From Blastococcus sp. VKM Ac-2987 (GTDB lineage: Bacteria; Actinomycetota; Actinomycetes; Mycobacteriales; Geodermatophilaceae): 64,000 nucleotides of DNA. The notes beneath the pieces were generated by a model. It did not search any database. It was not told the DNA's origin and saw only the letters and a program-made list of their open reading frames with translations. Each line of letters opens with the position of its first letter. The stretch's first letter is position 1. The translations under genes were made by a program, and so were the position numbers. The stretch covers positions 372,001 through 436,000 of the forward strand of contig NZ_JAPVBG010000003.1 in assembly GCF_026967805.1 (NCBI RefSeq), in the 5' to 3' direction. This document shows, piece after piece, positions 29,736 through 38,258 of the stretch.

Positions 29736-30566
29736 GTGAGCGCGCCGACCCGGGAACGCTCCAGCGCCGGCGGGGGGCTGGCGCCCGCCTTCGCCGCGGT
29801 GCGCGTGCGGCTCCTGCTGGTCGCCGCGCTCTTCGCGCTCGCCGGCGCGGGGTGGTGGTGGACGGTCGACCGGATGCGGGGCATGGACGACGGGCCGTGG
29901 ACCGGCCTCGGCACGCTGGGCTGGTTCCTCGTCCTGTGGGTCGTGATGATGGCGGCGATGATGTTCCCGTCCGTCGCACCGACGATCGCCCTCTACTCCC
30001 GCATGACCGGGCGGCGGTCCCCGCTCTCACCGCTGCTGTTCACCGGCGGCTATCTGGCCACGTGGGCCGGCGCCGGACTTTTCGCCTATGCGCTCGCCGT
30101 GATCCTCGGCCGGGTGCCGGGCGATCTCCTGGCCTGGGACCGGGCGGGCCGATGGATCGCGGGAGGCACGCTGGTCATCGCGGCGGCGTACGAGATGACC
30201 CCGTTGAAGGACGTCTGTCTCGGCAAGTGCCGCAGCCCGCTCGGGTTCCTGCTCGGCGCGTGGCGGGACGGCCGCCGGGGTGCGTTCCTGATGGGCGCGA
30301 AGAACGGCGCCTGGTGCGTCGGCTGCTGCTGGGCACTCATGGCCTCGCTGTTCGCCCTGGGGGTCATGAGCATCGTGTGGATGGCCCTCGTCGCCGGGTT
30401 GATCGCGGTCGAGAAGACCCTGCCCTGGCGCAGGGTCGCGACGTACGGAACGGCCGCTGTGCTGCTCGGCCTCGGCCTGCTGCTGTTCGTGGCCCCGGAT
30501 GCCGTCCCGGCCCTCATGATTCCCGGAGCCGGGGAGACGGGCACGATGGGTCCGATGAGTTCCTAG
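29736..30566 (+). CDS. DUF2182 predicted metal-binding membrane protein
   Basis: 276 residues with about six to seven membrane helices. Family marks are WVVMMAAMMFPSVAPTIALYSRM, where a Met-rich helix could bind a soft metal, then YEMTPLKDVCLGKCRSPLGFLLGAWRDG and GAKNGAWCVGCCWALMASLFALGVMSIVWM. Cysteines in CLGKC and CVGCCW are candidates for metal ligands. The C-terminus is Met/Gly-rich (GETGTMGPMSS). It is the partner of the DUF1326 gene just upstream (GTG start 5 bp after its stop), so the two should act together at the membrane. Confidence 0.88.
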   Translation: MSAPTRERSSAGGGLAPAFAAVRVRLLLVAALFALAGAGWWWTVDRMRGMDDGPWTGLGTLGWFLVLWVVMMAAMMFPSVAPTIALYSRMTGRRSPLSPLLFTGGYLATWAGAGLFAYALAVILGRVPGDLLAWDRAGRWIAGGTLVIAAAYEMTPLKDVCLGKCRSPLGFLLGAWRDGRRGAFLMGAKNGAWCVGCCWALMASLFALGVMSIVWMALVAGLIAVEKTLPWRRVATYGTAAVLLGLGLLLFVAPDAVPALMIPGAGETGTMGPMSS

Positions 30567-30746
30567 GAACCTGCGGCGGGCGCGGATGGGCGCCCCGAGC
30601 GGTGGTCGCCCGTGGTGTCCCGCAGCAGTCTCCTGCAGCGGCAGGCGCGCGAGGGACTCCACGGGTCCTGCGACTCCTCGACTGCGGTTGTGACTCGCGC
30701 CACAGTGCCGTGCGGCGTATCGGCCGCCGGTCGCACGAGGAGACAC

Positions 30747-31850
30747 ATGAGCGAGACGACGCAGGAGGTCAGGGCGCGGCAGGAGGGTCGGCTCGCCGAC
30801 CCGGACGTGGAGCTGCGCACCGATCCACGACTGCACCCCGGCCTGCGGGCGACGTTCGCGGCATTCCAGCTGGACCGGCACGCCGCCCCGCCGCCGTTCG
30901 ACCGCAGCGCCCCGCCGGAGGCGGTCGCCGAGTTCGTCGGCGCTTCGCACGCCGCCTTCGAGGAGCTGTACGCCGCCGTCCCCAGCGACTGGCCCGACGA
31001 GGTGCGCGCCGATGTCGACCACCGGCAGGAGACGGTGAGCGCGGTCGACGGATATGAGATCCCGCTGCACGTGCTCCGTCCGGCCGGCGTCGAGGGCCCA
31101 CTGCCGTGCGTGGTCTACATCCACGGCGGTGGCATGACGATCCTCGAGGCGCACAACGCGGTGCACCGACGCTGGAGCGAGGACCTCGCCCTGACCGGCA
31201 TGGTGGTGGTCACCGTCGGCTTCCGGAACGCCTGGACCGAGCAGGGGCCCAACCCGTTCCCGGTGGGGCTGGACGACTGCAGCTCCGCGCTCGACTGGGT
31301 GCACGAACACCGCGCCGAGCTGGGCATCACCCGGATCGTCCTGCAGGGAACGTCCGGCGGGGCCAACCTCGTGCTGGCCACCACGCTGAAGGCCAAGCGG
31401 GAGAACCGGCTGAACCGCATCGACGGCGTCTACGCGATGGTTCCGTACATCAGTGGCGGCTACGGCTGGAGCCGCGAGCGCAAGCTTCGGGAGCTGCCGT
31501 CGATGGTCGAGAACGACGGGCACTACATCAACTGCGACATGATGGACATGCTCGTGGCGGTCTACGACCCGACCGGCGAGAACGCGGAGAACCCGCTCGC
31601 CTGGCCGTACTTCGCCACCGAGGACGACGTCGCGGGGTTGCCTCCGCACGTGATCGCAGTCAACGAGCTCGACCCGCTGCGCGACGAGGGGATCGCCTAC
31701 TTTCGGCTGCTGCAGCGGGCCGGGGTCCCGGTGGTCGGCCGCGTGAACCTCGGCCTCACCCACGCCGCGGACATGTCCTTCCGTGCGGCGGTGCCCGAGG
31801 CGTACAAGGCGGCGGTGCGCGACATCCGGGGGTTCGCTGACGCGCTCTGA
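30747..31850 (+). CDS. Alpha/beta hydrolase, HSL-type esterase
   Basis: 367-residue carboxylesterase of the hormone-sensitive-lipase family. Oxyanion motif YIHGGGM, nucleophile elbow GTSGGAN (serine), acid in ELDPLRDEG and histidine in GLTHAADM. An N-terminal ~100-residue helical cap (AEFVGASHAAFEELYAAVPSDW) precedes the core. No signal peptide, so cytoplasmic. ATG at 30747 follows GAGGAG with 4 nt spacing. The natural ester is unknown. Confidence 0.88.
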   Translation: MSETTQEVRARQEGRLADPDVELRTDPRLHPGLRATFAAFQLDRHAAPPPFDRSAPPEAVAEFVGASHAAFEELYAAVPSDWPDEVRADVDHRQETVSAVDGYEIPLHVLRPAGVEGPLPCVVYIHGGGMTILEAHNAVHRRWSEDLALTGMVVVTVGFRNAWTEQGPNPFPVGLDDCSSALDWVHEHRAELGITRIVLQGTSGGANLVLATTLKAKRENRLNRIDGVYAMVPYISGGYGWSRERKLRELPSMVENDGHYINCDMMDMLVAVYDPTGENAENPLAWPYFATEDDVAGLPPHVIAVNELDPLRDEGIAYFRLLQRAGVPVVGRVNLGLTHAADMSFRAAVPEAYKAAVRDIRGFADAL

Positions 31851-31990
31851 GTGACGACGGCGCTGCTAGTCATCGGCGACGTCGAGGGCACCGGACCCGT
31901 TGCCGCTCACCCCGCGGAGCGGGTCGGACGCGGTCGAGGAAGTCGGCGCTCCGGGGCATCCCACCGACTTCCACGTGCCGGTGTCCACCG
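31851..31990 (+). pseudogene. Possible remnant of an isochorismatase-family gene
   Basis: Directly after the esterase stop a GTG frame reads MTTALLVIGDVEGTG. Isochorismatase-like cysteine hydrolases typically start with MTTALLVIDVQ, so an extra codon and later frame changes would explain it. No long frame follows and the later catalytic parts are absent. This rests on a very short match. Confidence 0.3.
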
Positions 31991-32070
31991 CGCGACGCGG
32001 GTGCGCTGTCGTGATCGAGGGCCGGGGACCCGGACTCGTCACCGCTGGCCCGACGGGGTCCCGGCCGGGC

Positions 32071-33435
32071 TCACGACCGGACCGGGGCCAGCCAGGGGGA
32101 GGCCTGGTCGCACAGGCGCTCGTAGTCGGCGGACAGCGTCAGCGACTCCTTCGCGCTGTCGAGGACGAGGCGCGCCTCCCGCCGGAGCGGGCCGGTGCGG
32201 TCGGGAAGGCCTGCGTCCTCGAGCTGGGCCACCAGCATCTCGATGGTGCTCAGCAGGCAGCGGGCGATCGTCGGCGACTGGGCGCCCGCCAGGCGGATGC
32301 GCTCGAAGGCGGTGGAGACGTAGTCGCCGAAGCCCTGCTCGTCGGCAAGGACCACCGCGCGCCCGGCACTCGCCGTCCGCCAGCTCGGTGGCAGATCCCG
32401 CAGCAGCAGCGCACGCAGGACGATGCCGAGGTGGAGGACGACCTCGCGGACGGTGGTCGAGTCGCTGCTGCTCTGGGAGCCGGCGCGCTCGGCGATGTCC
32501 ACGAGCAGGGTGAGCCCGTAGCCGAGGTCCTGCTCCAGCGTCGGGTCGGCGCCGATCACGACGGCCGAGCGGACGGCGGAGCACACGCTCTCGTCCGGCT
32601 CTCCGTCCGACCCGTTCCGCACCGTCGCCAGCAGGATCCCCTCGGACACGAAGTCCCCGGCGTGCACCGACAGCTCCACGGTCGTCCGCGGCGGCAGGGC
32701 GTCGAGCACGGCGTCGAGGTCGATCCGCTGGATCCAGCCGCTGTCCTGCGCCAGCACCGGACGCCCCGGACCGTCGTCGCCTCCCCGGGGCACCGTGTCC
32801 GGGGGGTCGGCCGAGTGGCCACGCTCGAGCGGCGGGTGGGTGACCTCGATGAGGCGCAGGCAGTTGTCGGTCATCCAGCGGATCATGCGGCCGATCTCGC
32901 CCCAGTGGGTGGCGTTGCGGAGGGCGAAGAGGACCAGCATCGCGGCCATGACCGGGACGGCGCATGCAACGGCCACGGACACCTGGGGCACGGAACCACC
33001 GGCGTCCGGGTCGGGGATTGCCCGGGCGACGAGGATCACGAAGGTCATCGAGCCGACGAGGGCGCCCATCGCGTGGCGCTGCACCGGATCGGTCAGGAAG
33101 CGACGTCGGACCCGGGCGGACAACGGTTCCGCGCTCATCTGCAGCGCGTAGATCCGGACCATGAAGACGACCGAGATCACGAAGAGCAGGCTCGAGCCGA
33201 AGCCGGTGGTCAGGGCCTGCGCGACGGAGGTGCCGACGTGCAACCAGGACGGCGTCCCGTCCGGGCCGAGCCACCGGTCGAGCGTCAGCGTCCCGGCCGC
33301 CAGGGCCGCCCCGCCCGCGACGTACAGGAGCGCCACGACCACCGGGTGGTCGGTCGGCGTCCCGGTGCCGGGAGCCGCGGAGAGTCGCCGCTCGGCCCGA
33401 GGGCGCCGCGGTTCCGTTCCCGTCGGGGACGCCAC
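32071..33435 (-). CDS. DUF2254-like membrane protein
   Basis: 454 residues. Four membrane segments in the first ~190 residues (VVVALLYVAGGAALAAGTL, GFGSSLLFVISVVFMVRIYAL, AMGALVGSMTFVILVARAI and VSVAVACAVPVMAAMLVLFAL) are followed by a large soluble part with ERGHSADPP, a beta-rich domain (SGWIQRIDLDAVLDALPPRTTVELSVHAGDFV) and helical end. This fits DUF2254, whose function is unknown. GTG at 33435 lies 7 nt after the stop of the DUF2267 gene, which decides the start and shows a two-gene operon. Confidence 0.78.
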   Translation of the reverse strand: MASPTGTEPRRPRAERRLSAAPGTGTPTDHPVVVALLYVAGGAALAAGTLTLDRWLGPDGTPSWLHVGTSVAQALTTGFGSSLLFVISVVFMVRIYALQMSAEPLSARVRRRFLTDPVQRHAMGALVGSMTFVILVARAIPDPDAGGSVPQVSVAVACAVPVMAAMLVLFALRNATHWGEIGRMIRWMTDNCLRLIEVTHPPLERGHSADPPDTVPRGGDDGPGRPVLAQDSGWIQRIDLDAVLDALPPRTTVELSVHAGDFVSEGILLATVRNGSDGEPDESVCSAVRSAVVIGADPTLEQDLGYGLTLLVDIAERAGSQSSSDSTTVREVVLHLGIVLRALLLRDLPPSWRTASAGRAVVLADEQGFGDYVSTAFERIRLAGAQSPTIARCLLSTIEMLVAQLEDAGLPDRTGPLRREARLVLDSAKESLTLSADYERLCDQASPWLAPVRS

Positions 33436-33442
33436 CGCCGGC

Positions 33443-33820
33443 CTACCCCGACCGGGCCACGAGCTGGGCGAACTCCCCACCCAGCTGGGACAGCACGTCG
33501 TCGAACTCGCCCGGCTCGACCGCGTCGCGGGTCGTGGCGAGCACGGCGACCATGCCCTCCCGCGCCTGCGCCTCGGGGACGCGCGCCATCCGCGCGACCC
33601 GCCGGGCGAACTCGTCCGGCTGGAAGGGCTGTGCCTCGGGTTCCGGCGGGATGAGGTCGGCGTGCAGCTCCCCGGGCAGCTGGGCACGCAGGTCGTCGGC
33701 CTCACCGGCGGTCAGCCGCTGTGCCAGCACGCGCAGGGTGGCGTGGACGAGAGTCTCGGCCTCGTCGTGCGGGCGTCCGCTGCGTACCTGGACGGACGAG
33801 ATGTAGTCGTCGTACTGCAA
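33443..33820 (-). CDS. DUF2267 family protein, TTG start
   Basis: 125-residue acidic helical protein: MQYDDYISSVQVRSGRPHDEAETLVHATLRVLAQRLTAGEADDLRAQLPGEL... then FARRVARMARVPEAQAREGMVAVLATTRDAVEPGEFDDVLSQLGGEFAQLVA. Both halves are the helical repeats typical of DUF2267. The start codon is TTG; AGGAGGAGC just upstream is a near-perfect ribosome site and makes the choice safe. Role unknown; it is co-transcribed with the DUF2254 membrane protein. The 33821-34130 stretch upstream shows no gene. Confidence 0.82.
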   Translation of the reverse strand: MQYDDYISSVQVRSGRPHDEAETLVHATLRVLAQRLTAGEADDLRAQLPGELHADLIPPEPEAQPFQPDEFARRVARMARVPEAQAREGMVAVLATTRDAVEPGEFDDVLSQLGGEFAQLVARSG

Positions 33821-34130
33821 AGCTCCTCCTCGCGATCCCTGCCTGATCCGGACGCGAGGGACCGACCGCCCGGTGCCCCCACCCTGGCGGGTGCCGCCGG
33901 GGGGAGGCCATCGGCAGACCTGCCGATTCGCGCGCCGTCCGGCGACCGGTGGGGCGGCCGACCGGCCTCAGCTGCGCTGCGCCTGGCAGGACATCGCTCG
34001 CTGCCGCCGGCGCGGTCGTGGGCAGGGGCGCCTTGACCGACAGCCGCGGTCGTGACCGTCCCGGCGCCCAGACGTCGACGTGGGCCGCCGCACCACTCAC
34101 CGCGCGCAGCGGCGACCACGGTCCGGGACA

Positions 34131-34886
34131 TCATCTGGCACGACCTGCCATCCGGGCCCACCCGCTGCGCGGAGGCGGGACACGCAGGGCGCGCTGGACG
34201 GCAGCGGCCAGGCCGACGCCCACGACGGCGGCGGCTGAGGGTTTCGGCGACCAGCGCAGCGCGGTGACGGCCCAGCCGACGGGGGCCTCGCGTTGCCGGT
34301 CGGATTCCCGACCCGGTGTCGTCGTCGCCGGCTCCGGTGACGTCTCCGCGAAGGCGTCGAGCATCCCCCGGACGAAGGCGGTCATGTCCTGGGGCCCTCT
34401 GCTCGTGGTCAGGTTGCCGTCCCGGACGATCTCCCGATCGAGCCAGGTGGCACCGGCGTTGACCAGGTCGTCGCGGATCCCGGGCCAGGAGGTGAGGGTC
34501 CGTCCGTCCAGGAGGCCCGCCGATGCGAGCACCCACGGTCCGTGGCAGAGGGTGGCGATGGGCTTGCCACGTGCGGCGAACGCGCGGACGAACTCCCGTG
34601 CTGCGGCGGACTGCCGGAGCAGGTCGGGATTGATGAACCCGCCGGGCAGCAGCAGCCCGTCGTAGTGGGCGGGATCGGCGTCGTCGACCGGCTGGTCCAC
34701 GCGGACCCGGCTGGCCGGCATGTGCAGGTTCACCCCGCGGATCCGCCCGCGCCGCAGGGACACGACGTCCACCGTGGCGCCGGCCGCCTTCAGCGCTCGC
34801 AGCGGAACCACCAACTCGACCTTCTCGAAGCCGTCGGCCGCCAGGGCAGCGATGGTCCGGCCCTTGAGCCGGCGTCTGGTGGGCAT
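34131..34886 (-). CDS. DJ-1/PfpI family protein
   Basis: 251 residues. The class I glutamine amidotransferase-like fold has nucleophile elbow ATLCHGPWVL (Cys114, His115), YDGLLLPGGFINPDLL and LTSWPGIRDDLVNAGATW. PfpI proteins act as stress proteins, chaperones or deglycases. The PfpI core ends near residue 185; the remaining ~65 residues (AFAETSPEPATTTPGRESDRQREAP...) are a low-complexity tail not part of the family. ATG at 34886 follows GGGGGA at normal spacing. An earlier in-frame start would add an unrelated 29-residue tail. Confidence 0.85.
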   Translation of the reverse strand: MPTRRRLKGRTIAALAADGFEKVELVVPLRALKAAGATVDVVSLRRGRIRGVNLHMPASRVRVDQPVDDADPAHYDGLLLPGGFINPDLLRQSAAAREFVRAFAARGKPIATLCHGPWVLASAGLLDGRTLTSWPGIRDDLVNAGATWLDREIVRDGNLTTSRGPQDMTAFVRGMLDAFAETSPEPATTTPGRESDRQREAPVGWAVTALRWSPKPSAAAVVGVGLAAAVQRALRVPPPRSGWARMAGRAR

Positions 34887-35059
34887 GGCGTCCCCCTGTT
34901 GCCTGATGGCGCACGGACGACGGAACTGCCCGGGTAGCGGGAGCTCGATCGGCGGCGCCACGGTCGTTCGCACCTCGCCGGCTGCTCAGCGGTGAGTGGA
35001 GTACCCGCACCGGGCGGCCGGACACCTTCCCGGGCGACCACGGTGAATGACGTCCGGGC

Positions 35060-35373
35060 TCACGGCGGGTCCGCCGCAGCCGGTGCGGCCGTCGGAGCCG
35101 GCTCGGGAAGCGCGTCCGGGATGACCTCCGGCTCGGTGTCGGCCCGCGCCGCGGGCACCGCGTAGGCCCAGACGAGGTGCCGCACGACCGTGTTCCCGAC
35201 GAGGTAGGCGCGTGCCCGCTCCTCCAAGGCGGCGTCGGCGACCGTGCCCCGTTCGACGTGCTGGCGCAGGTGTTCACGCCACGTGGTGACGGTGAACGTC
35301 TCCAGGAAGAGCTCGGGATCCTCCGCGTCCTGGAACACGCCCCACAGGTAGGCGCCGGTGCGGCGCCGGGCCC
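35060..35373 (-). pseudogene. 3' remnant of an MFS transporter gene
   Basis: The frame reads RRTGAYLWGVFQDAEDPELFLETFTVTTWREHLRQHVERGTVADAALEERARAYL, which resembles the cytoplasmic C-terminal region of the DUF894-type (MFS_3, enterobactin-exporter-like) transporters. None of the preceding ~400 residues of membrane helices exists. A GTG at 35338 could start a 92-residue product. Upstream, on the same strand, a TAGCCT element 6 nt before an ATG at 35385 is in a different frame. The product ends in a Pro/Ala-rich tail. Assigned as gene decay. Confidence 0.55.
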
Positions 35374-35558
35374 GGGCGGGCGCATGCAGTCAGGCTATGG
35401 GCTTGGCGCGTTCGTCACCGGGCCAGGGCCGCTTTGATCACGTCGGAGAGCGCCCCCGGAGCACCCGTCCGATCGCCCATAGCCTGCAGTCCACCCGGGG
35501 AGCTGTGCATCCCTCCCTGACCGGGAATCGACGGATCGGTGGGCGTAGCGGCGCCCGG

Positions 35559-35564
35559 TACCAT
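35559..35564 (+). promoter_or_regulatory. Candidate -10 element of the SpoIIE phosphatase gene
   Basis: TACCAT fits TANNNT and would give a ~50-nt leader to the GTG at 35620, which has AGGGGGA just upstream. Confidence 0.35.
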
Positions 35565-35619
35565 CAGCGAGCTGACTCCGTGGGACCTCACGTCCGTGTC
35601 CCTGTCCTAGGGGGACTCT

Positions 35620-38232
35620 GTGACTGGCTCGCTACCTGCGGGCACCGCGCTGCCCGCGCAGTCGGATGCGGCGTTCGAGCGCTTCGCCCGGCTGGTGCGT
35701 CGGCAGCTGGACGTCCCCGTGGCGCTGGTGACCATGGTGTCGGCCGACGAGCAGGTGTTCCCGGGCGCGCTGGGGCTGCCTGAGCCTTGGCAGTCCACGC
35801 GTAGGACGCCGCTGAGCCACTCGTTCTGCCAGCACGTGGTGCGCTCGGCCGCCCCGCTGGTCATCACCGACGCGCGCACCGATCCGTTGGTCGCCGACAA
35901 CCTGGCCATCCCCGACCTGCACGTCATCGCCTACGCCGGCGTTCCGATGACCGACGCCGACGGCCAGGTCGTGGGCTCGCTGTGCGCCATCGACAGCCGG
36001 CCGCGGGAGTGGAGGGACGAGGACCTGGCGGTGCTCACCGACCTGGCCGAAGCGTGCGCCTCGGAGCTGCGGATGCGGGCTGCCCAGCTACGCGCCGACG
36101 CCGCCGTCGCCCGGGCGGAGGAGTCCGCGGCGCACGCGCGTCAGTTGCTCGCCGAACGCGAGTTCGACCGGTCCCGGTGGTTGCTGGCGCTGCACGCCGG
36201 GCAGGCCGGCACCTTCGACCTGGACCTGGCCACCGGCGCGCTGACCGCGGATGACCGCCTGCTGGAGTTGTCGGGGATGGACCGGGCTGGCTTCTCCGGC
36301 CGGCCCGAGGACGTGTACGCCCACGTGCACCCCGACGACCTCGCCGATGTCGTGGCTGCAGTTCAGCACGCCGTCGACACCGGCGGGACCTACGACGCCG
36401 AATACCGGATCGTCCTCGCCGACGGCGCGCACCGCTGGCTCGCCGCCCGAGGGCAGGTGGTCGGCGGTGGAGACGGCGTCGGTTCGCGCCTCGTGGGCGT
36501 GGTGCACGACACCACCGCCCAGCGGGAGCCGCTGACCCTGGCAGCTCAGGCGGTCGAGTCGATGGCGGTCGGCTTCCTCGCGATGGACACCGACTGGGTG
36601 ATCACGCACGTCAACGCCGAGGCCGAGCGGATCGCCGGCTTCCCCCGGGAGAAGCTGCTGGGCCGCACGCTGTGGGAGGCGTTCCCGGCCACCGTCGGCA
36701 CCGAGTTCGAGGACCACTACCGCCGCGCCGCCGGCACCGGGCAGCCGGTGTCCTTCGACGCGTACTACCCCCAGCCGCTGGACGTCTGGGTCGAGGTGCG
36801 CGCCGTGCCGAACCCAGCAGCGGTTGCGTTGCACTTCGTCGACGTCACCGCCCGGGCCTCGGCGCAGCAGCAGGCGGAGCGGGCAGCCGGGCGGGAGCGG
36901 CTGCTGGGCCGAATCACCGAGGAGCTGGTCGGCACCCTGGACGCCGACGAGGCCGCCGACCGGCTGGCTCGGCTGCTCGTTCCGGCGCTGACCGACTGGT
37001 GCATCGTCACTCTCAGCGTGGATGACCAGGCCGCGGGCGTCCGGCGCGGCCTGCGCCCGGCCGCAGCCCAGCACGCCGACCCCGCGATGCAGGAGATCCT
37101 GGATAGCTACGCCCAGGTCCGGCTGGCTGCCGTCTCCGACGACGCGGTCCTCAAGCGGGCCATGCGGACAGGTCAGCTGCAGCTCCTCGACGCCAACGCG
37201 ACCGCGCGAGCCCTCACGAGGCTCACCCCCGGGCCGATGCACGATGCGCTCCGGGCGCTGGCACCCGAAGCAGTGGTGGTGCTCCCACTACCTGGGCGGG
37301 ACGGCTCGGTCGGGATGCTCACCCTGGCCAACGGCACCGACCGGGGCGGATTCTCTGCCGAGGACCTGGTCACCGCCCGGCACGTCGCCGCGCGGGCGGG
37401 GCTGGTGCTGGACAACGCCCGGCTGTTCCGGCAGCAGCGTGGGCTGGCAGAGGGCTTCCAGCGGTCGCTGCTCACCGCTCCGCCCGAACCCGACCACCTG
37501 CAGATCGCCGTCCGGTACGTGCCCGCAGCTCAGTCGGCAGAGGTCGGCGGCGACTGGTACGACGCGTTCATGCAGCCAGGGGGTGCGACCCAGCTGGTCA
37601 TCGGCGACGTCGTCGGGCACGACGTGGCTGCCGCGGCGGCGATGGGTCAGATCCGCAGCATCGTGCGCACCATCGGCGCTCTGGACCACGACGGCCCGGC
37701 TGCAGTGCTGCGCCAGGTAGGGCAGGTGATGGAGACCCTGCAGTCACCGATCTTGGCCACGACGCTGATCGCGCGCCTGGAGCAGACCGACGCCGAGCGC
37801 GAAGCCGGGCTGACCCGGTTGCGCTGGTCGAACGCAGGCCATCCGCCGCCGATGACGATCGCCTCCGACGGCACGGTGACCGCGCTGACCACCGAGCACA
37901 CGGACCTGCTGCTCGGTGTGGACGCTGCGGCCGTACGCCGGGAGTCGCAGGTGACGCTGGGGCGGGACGTGGTCGTCCTCCTGTACACCGACGGGCTCGT
38001 CGAGCGCCGGAACTCCGACCTCGACGCGGGAACGGCTCGGCTGGAGGCCGTGCTGGCCGAGCTCGCCGGCCGGGAGCTGGACGAGCTGTGCGACGAGCTG
38101 CTGGCCCGCATGCTGCCCGACGCGCCCGACGACGACGTCGCGCTGGTCGCCGTGCGGCTGCACCCGCAGGACCGGCCGCGCCCGCCGGAGGCCGGCCCGC
38201 ACCGGGTGCCGCCGGGCTTCCCGGTGGACTGA
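35620..38232 (+). CDS. Multi-sensor SpoIIE-type PP2C phosphatase
   Basis: 870 residues. Order: GAF (about 20-165; LDVPVALVTMVSADEQVFPGALGL), PAS (about 195-300; HPDDLADVVAAVQHAVDTGGTYDAEYRI), PAS (about 305-410; DTDWVITHVNAEAERIAGF), GAF (about 425-610) and a SpoIIE/RsbU phosphatase (about 625-855) with EVGGDWYDAF, VIGDVVGHDVAAAA and LLYTDGLVERR. Such proteins dephosphorylate anti-sigma-factor antagonists in partner-switching stress or light responses. GTG at 35620 has AGGGGGA upstream. It converges with a MEDS/ATPase kinase gene 26 bp away, a likely anti-sigma partner. Confidence 0.93.
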   Translation: MTGSLPAGTALPAQSDAAFERFARLVRRQLDVPVALVTMVSADEQVFPGALGLPEPWQSTRRTPLSHSFCQHVVRSAAPLVITDARTDPLVADNLAIPDLHVIAYAGVPMTDADGQVVGSLCAIDSRPREWRDEDLAVLTDLAEACASELRMRAAQLRADAAVARAEESAAHARQLLAEREFDRSRWLLALHAGQAGTFDLDLATGALTADDRLLELSGMDRAGFSGRPEDVYAHVHPDDLADVVAAVQHAVDTGGTYDAEYRIVLADGAHRWLAARGQVVGGGDGVGSRLVGVVHDTTAQREPLTLAAQAVESMAVGFLAMDTDWVITHVNAEAERIAGFPREKLLGRTLWEAFPATVGTEFEDHYRRAAGTGQPVSFDAYYPQPLDVWVEVRAVPNPAAVALHFVDVTARASAQQQAERAAGRERLLGRITEELVGTLDADEAADRLARLLVPALTDWCIVTLSVDDQAAGVRRGLRPAAAQHADPAMQEILDSYAQVRLAAVSDDAVLKRAMRTGQLQLLDANATARALTRLTPGPMHDALRALAPEAVVVLPLPGRDGSVGMLTLANGTDRGGFSAEDLVTARHVAARAGLVLDNARLFRQQRGLAEGFQRSLLTAPPEPDHLQIAVRYVPAAQSAEVGGDWYDAFMQPGGATQLVIGDVVGHDVAAAAAMGQIRSIVRTIGALDHDGPAAVLRQVGQVMETLQSPILATTLIARLEQTDAEREAGLTRLRWSNAGHPPPMTIASDGTVTALTTEHTDLLLGVDAAAVRRESQVTLGRDVVVLLYTDGLVERRNSDLDAGTARLEAVLAELAGRELDELCDELLARMLPDAPDDDVALVAVRLHPQDRPRPPEAGPHRVPPGFPVD

Positions 38233-38258
38233 CCTACGCAGCCGGGTAGGCGGCCTGC

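Noticed and set aside
33821-34130. A 132-codon minus-strand frame between the PfpI and DUF2267 genes
   Set aside because: No recognisable motif, shadow-like Arg/Pro composition, and codon use unlike the neighbours.
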